Assembly: GCA_025350055.1 (NCBI GenBank)
Contig: JANXYK010000001.1
Coordinates: 62,001 to 126,000 of the forward strand
DNA from: Gammaproteobacteria bacterium
GTDB taxonomy: Bacteria > Pseudomonadota > Gammaproteobacteria > Steroidobacterales > Steroidobacteraceae
Direction: 5' to 3'
DNA length: 64,000 nucleotides
Positions 58,142 through 64,000 of the stretch are shown piece after piece. The position numbers and the translations under genes were made by a program. Each line of letters begins with the position of its first letter. The stretch's first letter is position 1. The notes beneath the pieces were generated by a model. The model did no database searches. It was not told the origin of the DNA and saw only the letters and a program-made list of their open reading frames with translations.

Positions 58142-59431
58142 TCAGATGCGCAGTGCTTGCGCCAGCAGCTGCGCAGCGCGCAGTGCATCGGCATAGCGGT
58201 TGTAGAGCGGCACCGGCGCCAACCGTATGGTGTCGGGCTCGCGCCAGTCGGTGACCACGCCATTGGCATCGAGTGCTGCATGCACGCTGCGCGCCCGCTC
58301 GCTGTTGCCGCGCACGCGGATCGAGAGCTGGCAACCGCGCTGCTGCGGATCGCTGCCGGTCAGCAGCGTGATCTCCTGGCCGCACAGCTGCATGAGGCAG
58401 CATTCAAGGTACGCAGTCAGCTGCAGCGACTTGGCGCGGAGCGCTGCCATGCCCGCGCCTGAAAACTGTTCCAGCGCCGCGATCAGCGGCGCGGAGGAGA
58501 GCACCGGTGGATTGCTGATCTGCCAGCCGGCAGCGCCCGGAGTCAGCGTGAGCTCGGGGCCCATGCGAAAGCGCGTGGCCGCCTCATGCGCCCACCAGCC
58601 CGAGAGTCGCGGCAAGGACAGATCGCGCGCATGCCGCTCGTGCACGAAAGCACCGCCGATCGCGCCCGGTCCGCCGTTCAGGTACTTGTAGCTGCACCAG
58701 GCCGCGAAATCCGCATTGCCATCGTGCAGGCTCAGGGGCACATTGCCGATCGAATGCGCGAGATCGAAGCCAATCCGTGCGCCGGCGCGCTGTGCAGCAT
58801 GCGCAATGTGCGCCAGCTCGAAACTCTGGCCCGTGCGGTACTGCACGCCGGGCCACAACACGAGTGCCAGCTTGCCCGCCTGCGCGGCGATCGTCTGTTC
58901 GATTTCTTCCGCGCGCAGCGTCTCTTCGCCGGCACGCGGCGCAAGCTCGATCAGTGCCACAGCCGGATCGTAGCCGTGCCAGCGCAGCTGCGAAGTAACC
59001 ACGTGGCGATCGGAAGGAAAGGCGCCTGCTTCGATCAGGATGCGGTGTCGTGCCGCCGTTGGCCGATAGAAGCTGACCAGCAGCAGATGCAGGTTGACGC
59101 TGAGTGAATTCATCGCCACCACTTCCTGCGGGGCGGCACCAGCGAGCACGGCGAGCGGTGCCTGCAGGCGCTCGGCGTAGCTGATCCAGTCGCGGCGCGC
59201 GTGTTCGTGGCCGCGCACGCCGAGCCGCTCCCAGTCCTCCAGCTCTTCGAGCACGCGGGCGCGGGCGTTGCGCGGCGCGAGTCCCAGCGAATGGCCGCAC
59301 AGGTAGGTGAGTTCCGCACCATCGGCGCCGCGGGGGATCGAGAAGGCGTCGCGAAAGTGCGCGAGCGCATCCGCTGCGTCTAGTGCGCGGGCGCAGGGTT
59401 CGGTGGCCGACCAGTCAGTGCCAGCGTTCAT
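58142..59431 (-). CDS. kynU: Kynureninase
   Basis: A 429-residue PLP enzyme that cleaves 3-hydroxykynurenine to 3-hydroxyanthranilate and alanine. Family parts: YLCGHSLGLAPRNARA near the N-terminus, the substrate-pocket GFDLAHSIGNVPLSLHDG, the PLP lysine in WCSYKYLNGGPGAIGGAFVH, and SGWWAHEAATRFRMG. Its start overlaps the formamidase-like gene by 4 bp. Length is normal. Confidence 0.95.
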   Translation of the reverse strand: MNAGTDWSATEPCARALDAADALAHFRDAFSIPRGADGAELTYLCGHSLGLAPRNARARVLEELEDWERLGVRGHEHARRDWISYAERLQAPLAVLAGAAPQEVVAMNSLSVNLHLLLVSFYRPTAARHRILIEAGAFPSDRHVVTSQLRWHGYDPAVALIELAPRAGEETLRAEEIEQTIAAQAGKLALVLWPGVQYRTGQSFELAHIAHAAQRAGARIGFDLAHSIGNVPLSLHDGNADFAAWCSYKYLNGGPGAIGGAFVHERHARDLSLPRLSGWWAHEAATRFRMGPELTLTPGAAGWQISNPPVLSSAPLIAALEQFSGAGMAALRAKSLQLTAYLECCLMQLCGQEITLLTGSDPQQRGCQLSIRVRGNSERARSVHAALDANGVVTDWREPDTIRLAPVPLYNRYADALRAAQLLAQALRI

Positions 59432-60267
59432 GTGTCGAGCAGCTCATAAAGCAGCGGGCGCGAAGGCAGCGCATCGCCACTCAAGGCTGGGACCTGCAGC
59501 TGCAGCAGGCAGGGGCCGTCAGGCAGCGTTTCGGGCATGTAGGCCAGCTCCGTAATCGTGCACTGCGCGCGCCGCGCGCCGCCCAGCGCCCTGGCGTCAG
59601 GCTGCAACCCGAAGAACACGCGATGTGCCGCCAGCTGGCCCGCATCCTCGGCGCGATCGGCCGAAGGCACATCGAGCACCAGATGTTCGATGCCGCGCTC
59701 GACCAGCAGCTCGGCTGCCGGCAATGAAAGGAACGCTGCACCGGAGTGGGTGTAGTCGCGACTGCGTTTTTCAGGGCCGTTGGGGAGCGTGCGCACGATC
59801 AACGCCTCAGGCCTGAATGGCAGATCGGCAATCCACGCCTGCTCGAGCGACTGGCGCGTGATCAGCAGGTCGGCAGCGTGCGGCGCGGGGCGCGAGCTCT
59901 CGCCACTCTGCGCGGCACGTCGTGGCGCAACGCTCAGCAGCAGGGCCGCGATGAATCCGCCCGGCACCACGGAGCGCACATCGTGGCGCTCGAGCGTGAG
60001 ATGACCCACGCTCTCGGTGTGCGTGCCATCGCAATGGGGCGTGAGCTTGAGCGTGCTGGCGTTGCAGCTGGCGCCGCTCACCACGCGTCCTGAAAAGCTG
60101 CCTGAGCGCAGCGGTTCGCTGCTCGGCGCCGGCGCGCCGAACCACTGCGGACCGTGGCCGTCGAAATCGAGCTCGAGCGCCAGCGAGTGCGCAGCGCCGG
60201 CATCGAATGCCACTCGCTTGCCCTGGATTTCAAGCCAGGCTGCTTGCCGAGCCGCCGCGCTCATCAA
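59428..60267 (-). CDS. Cyclase-family protein, probable kynurenine formamidase
   Basis: A 279-residue protein of the metal-dependent cyclase/KynB family. The metal motif is present in altered form, [12 protein letters not shown], where usual KynB has H-x-G-T-H-x-D-x-P-x-H. [20 protein letters not shown] and [20 protein letters not shown] match the family's second half. It lies between 3-hydroxyanthranilate dioxygenase and kynureninase with 4-bp overlaps on both sides, so hydrolysis of N-formylkynurenine is the natural role. It is about 70 residues longer than classical KynB. Function is inferred from place and family. Confidence 0.8.
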   Translation of the reverse strand: MMSAAARQAAWLEIQGKRVAFDAGAAHSLALELDFDGHGPQWFGAPAPSSEPLRSGSFSGRVVSGASCNASTLKLTPHCDGTHTESVGHLTLERHDVRSVVPGGFIAALLLSVAPRRAAQSGESSRPAPHAADLLITRQSLEQAWIADLPFRPEALIVRTLPNGPEKRSRDYTHSGAAFLSLPAAELLVERGIEHLVLDVPSADRAEDAGQLAAHRVFFGLQPDARALGGARRAQCTITELAYMPETLPDGPCLLQLQVPALSGDALPSRPLLYELLDT

Positions 60268-60812
60268 GTTGCTGGCACCGATGCCGCGACCGGAGCCGGA
60301 GTGGGCGGGGCCATCACCGTGCCGCAGCGCTTGCAGGTGCGCAGACCCAGATTGCCGAAGAAGCGCTCGAACACGGGCGGAAACTGCGTCTCGATGTTGG
60401 TGAGCGCGAAGAATTCCTCATACAGCGGCGCGCTGCATTGCTCGCAGTACCACTGCAGCCCGTCGAGCTCGCCCGCGCGGCGCTGGCGCTCGATCACCAG
60501 GCCCACCGAACCCGCGCTGCGCTGGGGCGAGTGCGGCACGCCCGGCGGCAGCAGCAGGATGTCGCCCGCGCGAATCGGCACATCGCGGATGGCGCCGTGC
60601 TCGGCGACGCGCAGCACCATGTCGCCCTCGAGCTGGTAGAAGAATTCCTCGGCCGGATCGATATGGAAATCGCGACGCGAGTTCGGGCCGCCCACGACCA
60701 TGATGATGAATTCCGTGTCGTGGAACACCAGCTTGTTGCCCACCGGCGGCTTGAGCAGATGCCGGTGCGCATCGATCCATTGGCGGAAATTGAAGGCCTG
60801 CAAGGCGCCCAT
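60264..60812 (-). CDS. nbaC: 3-hydroxyanthranilate 3,4-dioxygenase
   Basis: A 182-residue cupin dioxygenase that opens 3-hydroxyanthranilate, giving the precursor of quinolinate for NAD. The Fe ligands lie in [18 protein letters not shown] and [13 protein letters not shown]. The C-terminal rubredoxin-like metal site WYCEQC and LRTCKRCG of the bacterial form is intact. ATG 60812 has AGGA nearby (AGGAATGGCAGC). First gene of the operon; its leader contains the hairpin at 60829-60850. Confidence 0.95.
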   Translation of the reverse strand: MGALQAFNFRQWIDAHRHLLKPPVGNKLVFHDTEFIIMVVGGPNSRRDFHIDPAEEFFYQLEGDMVLRVAEHGAIRDVPIRAGDILLLPPGVPHSPQRSAGSVGLVIERQRRAGELDGLQWYCEQCSAPLYEEFFALTNIETQFPPVFERFFGNLGLRTCKRCGTVMAPPTPAPVAASVPAT

Positions 60813-60828
60813 GCTGCCATTCCTGTCG

Positions 60829-60850
60829 AAAAAAGCCGACAACTGTCGGC
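60829..60850 (-). promoter_or_regulatory. Inverted repeat and T-run in the leader of the kynurenine operon
   Basis: On the minus strand GCCGACA, two central bases and TGTCGGC form a 7+2+7 inverted repeat (60835-60850), followed by six T residues (60829-60834), 17 bp before the dioxygenase start. A third CGACAG copy follows the T-run. It may be an operator for a transcription regulator or an attenuator-type hairpin; the 2-base centre is tight for an RNA loop, though it could open. Function inferred. Confidence 0.5.
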
Positions 60851-60920
60851 CGGAGGTCACTCTCGCGTATGGTACGCATATCCGGGCGGTGCTTGCGACC
60901 GCCGCAGAGAAGGAAGCATT

Positions 60921-61427
60921 GTGATTCCCACCCGATCCAGCATGCAGGCGCTCCAGGGCGAGCGCGGCGCACGGCCGTTGAAGCTCTTGCTTTGGGCCAT
61001 GCTGATCGGCTCCGCGCTGCTGACCGGCTGCAGCCACCTGCACCGGCCGCACCCTTCGGCCTGGCATCTGCCCTGGCATCATCCACCGGCCGGCCTGGAG
61101 CCGCTGGTGAACGAACTGGTGGTCGAGGCGGGCGTCGGCACCGCGGCGCCCGTGCTGCCCCAGACCTGGGATCGCAACGCGCTGCGGGTCGATATGGTTG
61201 CCGTGACGGGCGAGGGCGTGCTGACGCTGCGCCCGCTGCAGGGCCACGACTGGCCGATACGGCTGGAATTCGGCGTGCAGCCCGGCAGCTTCGGGCACCT
61301 GGAAATCCGCGGCGAACAGCGTGTGATCCTGCCGGTGGCCGCGAGCGGGGCAGTCACCACGATGGCCGTGCCGCAGGGCACCTATGCGCCGGCGACCAAG
61401 GAACTGGTCATTCATTACGGCCCTTGA
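60921..61427 (+). CDS. Predicted small lipoprotein, unknown function
   Basis: A 168-residue protein from a GTG with AAGGA in front; ATG 60942 is an alternative. It has a basic n-region, a hydrophobic stretch ([14 protein letters not shown]) and a lipobox LLTGC (Cys37 from the GTG). The mature part opens with a His/Pro-rich segment ([18 protein letters not shown]) that might bind metal, then a beta-rich domain with [20 protein letters not shown]. No family recognised. Divergent from the kynurenine operon; the next genes encode an exporter. Confidence 0.7.
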   Translation: MIPTRSSMQALQGERGARPLKLLLWAMLIGSALLTGCSHLHRPHPSAWHLPWHHPPAGLEPLVNELVVEAGVGTAAPVLPQTWDRNALRVDMVAVTGEGVLTLRPLQGHDWPIRLEFGVQPGSFGHLEIRGEQRVILPVAASGAVTTMAVPQGTYAPATKELVIHYGP

Positions 61428-61553
61428 GGCGCCCTGGATCAGGCGCAGCGTCCGGACTGAAAACGCGCTGAAAATCGCCTGAAAATTCGCCATTGAGCAT
61501 TGGCGGGCAGACACGTATCGTAACTTCTTGTGCGTTACGGTGTCTTAACCCTG

Positions 61554-62693
61554 ATGTCCCTTGCGCTCTCAACCCTGCTGTACGAATGGCGACGCTACCT
61601 CGCTGCGGTGATCGCGCTTTCCGTGGCGGGCCTGCTGGTGCTCTCGCTCACTGGAATGTTCATGGGCATGAGCAAATCCTTTACCGCAACGGTGGATCGC
61701 TCGCCGGCTGAAGTGATGGTGCTGCCGCCCAATTCAAACAACGTGTTCGATTCCGGGGGTGGCCAGCCGCGGCGCCTGATTCCCGAGATCTACCAGCATC
61801 CCGCGGTGATGGAGGCGCGGCCGCTGAATATCGGGTTCACGGGCTGGTCGAATTTTCCCACCGACGGGCAGCCCGCCAAGGATCAGGGCGTCGAGATATT
61901 CATCGTCGACCCCGTGCGCGGCGCGGTGACACTGCCCAGTGATTTCAGCGACCAGGTGATCAATGCGCTCAAGGAGCCCTTCGCTGTGGTGGTCGATCGC
62001 TCGAGCCTGGGGAAGCTGGGCGTGCAGGTCGGCGACAAGGCCAAGATGAACGGCTTTACCGTCTGGGTGCGCGACACGGTGGAAGGCTATCCCTCGATGT
62101 TCAACGCCGTGGTGTTCGTCTCGCCGCAGACCGCCAAGCTGATCCGCCAGTTCAATGACGGGCCGCAGATCGGCGCCATCGTGGTCAAGATCGCCCACGG
62201 TGCGCGCGCCACTGAAGTGGCCCAGCAGCTGAATGCCATGTCCAAGGGTCGCTACCGCGCCTGGTCGCGCGAAGAGCTCTCCGATGCCGGCCAGCGCTCG
62301 ATGCTGAAGGAAGGCGGCATTGTAGTAATCCTGGGTTTCGCGGTGGTGGTCGGCATCTTCATCGGCGTCGTGATCACCTGGCAGACGTTGCAGGGCGCGA
62401 TCATGGCGAACATCAAGGAATTCGCGAGCCTCCGGGCCCTTGGGGTCTCGATGCGCAGCCTCCGGTTGATCGTGATGGAACTGAGCCTGTGGGTAGGGCT
62501 TGCGGGCCTGGCGCTGACGGCAGTACTGGCCGGTGTGGTCTGGGTGCTGTCCACGACCTTCGGGGTGCCGATGGATTTCCCGCTGTTCATCGACATTCCG
62601 GTGGGCATCGCCATGGTCATTGTTGCCGTGCTGTCGGGCATGCTGTCGCTGCGCATCCTGAAGAAAAGCCAGCCGGCGGAGCTGCTGCGATGA
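61554..62693 (+). CDS. DevC-like ABC transporter permease (FtsX/MacB type)
   Basis: A 379-residue permease from ATG 61554; an in-frame GTG at 61530 would add eight residues. It has one N-terminal helix (AAVIALSVAGLLVLSLTGMF), a large periplasmic domain (about 40-250) and three C-terminal helices (GGIVVILGFAVVVGIFIGVV onward), the plan of DevC/MacB-FtsX permeases. FASLRALGVSMRSLRLIVM is the typical coupling region. It overlaps the ATPase gene by 4 bp. Confidence 0.87.
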   Translation: MSLALSTLLYEWRRYLAAVIALSVAGLLVLSLTGMFMGMSKSFTATVDRSPAEVMVLPPNSNNVFDSGGGQPRRLIPEIYQHPAVMEARPLNIGFTGWSNFPTDGQPAKDQGVEIFIVDPVRGAVTLPSDFSDQVINALKEPFAVVVDRSSLGKLGVQVGDKAKMNGFTVWVRDTVEGYPSMFNAVVFVSPQTAKLIRQFNDGPQIGAIVVKIAHGARATEVAQQLNAMSKGRYRAWSREELSDAGQRSMLKEGGIVVILGFAVVVGIFIGVVITWQTLQGAIMANIKEFASLRALGVSMRSLRLIVMELSLWVGLAGLALTAVLAGVVWVLSTTFGVPMDFPLFIDIPVGIAMVIVAVLSGMLSLRILKKSQPAELLR

Positions 62694-63403
62694 GCAAGCT
62701 TGCGATCGACGCCAAGGGCCTCAGCAAGGCCTACCGCATCGGCAAGCGCACCGAGCAGGTGCTCAAGGGCATCAATTTCAACGCCTATCACGGCCAGGTC
62801 ACGATGGTGATGGGGCCGTCGGGTTCCGGCAAATCAACGCTGATTGCCGCGCTTTCGGGGCTCATGAAACCCGACGAGGGGGAGGTGCTGGCGCTCGGTG
62901 AGAACCTGTGGACGAAGCGCGCCGGCAAGATCGACAAGTTCCGGCTCGATCACTGTGGTTTTATTTTCCAGGGCTTCAACCTGTTTCCCGCGCTCGATGC
63001 TACGGAACAGGTGGCGCAGGTGCTCAAGTACTGCGGCATCGGCCGCAAGGAAGCACGCCTGCGCGCCACCGCGGTGCTCGAGTCGGTGGGTCTGGGCAAT
63101 CGCCTGCACCAGCGGCCGGCGGAACTTTCGGGCGGCGAGAAGCAGCGCGTCGCGATCGCGCGCGCACTCGCCAAATCACCGGCGCTGATCTTCGCGGACG
63201 AACCCACCTCGGCGCTCGATTCCGGCAACGGGCAGCTGGTGATCCGGCTGCTGCACGAAGCGGCCAGGCAGCGTAACGCGGCGATCGTGGTCGTGACGCA
63301 CGATCCGCGCCTCGAAGCGCATGCCGATCGCGTGATCCAGATGGAAGATGGCAACATCAAGAGCGACCATATGGTTTCCGATCCGCCGTCGGTCGGGGCC
63401 TAG
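62690..63403 (+). CDS. DevA-like ABC transporter ATP-binding protein
   Basis: A 237-residue ABC ATPase of the LolD/MacB/DevA group. Walker A GPSGSGKST, Q-loop GFIFQGFNLFPALDA, signature LSGGEKQRV, Walker B ALIFADEPTSALD and the switch His in VVTHD are all present. It powers the permease upstream, and the adaptor gene begins 18 bp downstream. Confidence 0.94.
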   Translation: MSKLAIDAKGLSKAYRIGKRTEQVLKGINFNAYHGQVTMVMGPSGSGKSTLIAALSGLMKPDEGEVLALGENLWTKRAGKIDKFRLDHCGFIFQGFNLFPALDATEQVAQVLKYCGIGRKEARLRATAVLESVGLGNRLHQRPAELSGGEKQRVAIARALAKSPALIFADEPTSALDSGNGQLVIRLLHEAARQRNAAIVVVTHDPRLEAHADRVIQMEDGNIKSDHMVSDPPSVGA

Positions 63404-63421
63404 ACACCACGGGAATTCACC

Positions 63422-64000
63422 ATGCAGCGCCGACTCGAAAAATTCTCCACGCTGGCTGTGCTGGCCACCGCGCTCGCCTGCCTGTGGCTCAGTGGCTGCA
63501 GCCACGCAGGTGCCGACGGCAAGGGCCCCGATGGCAAGCCGCTGGCGCCGCCGCCTTCACCCTATGCCACCATCGCCAACGGCAAGATCGACGTCGAGGG
63601 CGGCGTGGTCGAGGTGGCCGCGCGGCGCGCGGGTGTGATCCGCGCCGTGTACGTGCAGGAAGGCGCGCAGGTGAAGAAGGGCGACATACTGGCGCGACAG
63701 GAAGATGACGATGCCGCACTGGCCGTCAACAGCGCCAGGGCAGCCGTGGCGCAGGCCGAGAGCCAGCTGATCCTGACCCAGGTGAACATCAGAACGGCGC
63801 AGCGCGAGCATGAACGACTCGCGGCGTTGGTGCCCACGAACCTGGTGGCACGCCAGCAGCTCGATCAGGCCAGCGATGCGATCGCCACGGCGCAGGCGCA
63901 GCTTGGCATCCAGCAGGCCGCCGTCGCCACCGCGAAGGCGCAGCTCGCGCAGGCCGTGTACAACCAGGACCTGACCGTGATTCGCGCGCCGATGGATGGC
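63422..64000 (+). CDS. HlyD/DevB-type adaptor of the ABC exporter (partial, runs off window)
   Basis: The first 193 codons of a membrane-fusion protein, open at the window end. A signal/lipobox region ends LWLSGCS (Cys near residue 26), so it may be a lipoprotein. A lipoyl half-motif VEVAARRAGVIRAVYVQEGA is followed by KKGDILARQ and a long helical hairpin (AVNSARAAVAQAESQL through AQLGIQQAAVATAKAQLAQA), then the return strand DLTVIRAPMDG. With the permease and ATPase it makes a DevBCA-like tripartite exporter. Substrate unknown. Confidence 0.88.
   Translation, partial: MQRRLEKFSTLAVLATALACLWLSGCSHAGADGKGPDGKPLAPPPSPYATIANGKIDVEGGVVEVAARRAGVIRAVYVQEGAQVKKGDILARQEDDDAALAVNSARAAVAQAESQLILTQVNIRTAQREHERLAALVPTNLVARQQLDQASDAIATAQAQLGIQQAAVATAKAQLAQAVYNQDLTVIRAPMDG

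Overview
The window is about 64 kb of high-GC, gene-dense chromosome from a Gram-negative bacterium. Most likely it is a gammaproteobacterium of the Xanthomonadales/Nevskiales/Steroidobacterales type. This rests on a ubiquinone hydroxylase, Lgt, RND and lipoprotein exporters, a non-mevalonate IspG, a complete KdpFABCDE system and a bacterial kynurenine-to-quinolinate operon; the exact family is inference. I saw no tRNA, rRNA, CRISPR array, insertion sequence or prophage.

Layout. 1-13.3 kb: the tail of a UbiH-type hydroxylase, EipA, a POT peptide transporter, TfoX-domain protein, several small unknown proteins, an AI-2E-family permease, threonine aldolase, then an HNH nuclease with an EVE-like N-terminus, a 2OG-Fe(II) oxygenase-like protein, a rhomboid, a MATE exporter, PhhB and IspG. 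13.3-24.5 kb: a tandem glycine riboswitch with terminator heads gcvT-gcvH-gcvPA-gcvPB. The same strand continues almost without gaps through dgkA, a PfkB kinase, a large Nma111p-like double protease, TsaC and a PLP decarboxylase. 24.5-29.6 kb: a leftward RND pump, adaptor and GntR operon with a perfect palindrome over its predicted promoter. 29.6-39.8 kb: HutD, a YyaL-type protein, an RlmI-like methyltransferase, the tightly overlapped lgt-thyA-SET-kup run, folA, a frameshifted COG4705-type membrane gene and a MAPEG protein. 39.8-47.6 kb: an exported amidohydrolase, a collagen-like protein, two tandem MttB-superfamily genes and a frameshifted PAS histidine kinase next to a degenerate stretch. 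47.6-56.7 kb: kdpFABCDE followed at once by a second PLP decarboxylase. 56.8-60.8 kb: leftward operon for 3-hydroxyanthranilate dioxygenase, a kynurenine-formamidase-like cyclase, kynureninase and kynurenine 3-monooxygenase, with a hairpin/T-run in its leader. 60.9-64 kb: a lipoprotein and a DevBCA-like exporter cut by the window end.

How the genes fit together. The glycine cleavage proteins supply C1-tetrahydrofolate, which ThyA uses and FolA regenerates. The kynurenine genes convert formylkynurenine toward quinolinate for NAD. Kdp imports potassium, and the decarboxylase behind it probably makes or adjusts polyamines. The most unusual items are the Nma111p-like protease in a glycine-riboswitch operon, a SET-domain methyltransferase inside a thymidylate/potassium operon, the EVE-like/HNH protein with a hairpin against its start codon, the paired MttB genes without a corrinoid partner, and the regulatory palindromes ahead of the RND and kynurenine operons. 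I cannot claim a wholly new system from sequence alone; these are the best candidates.
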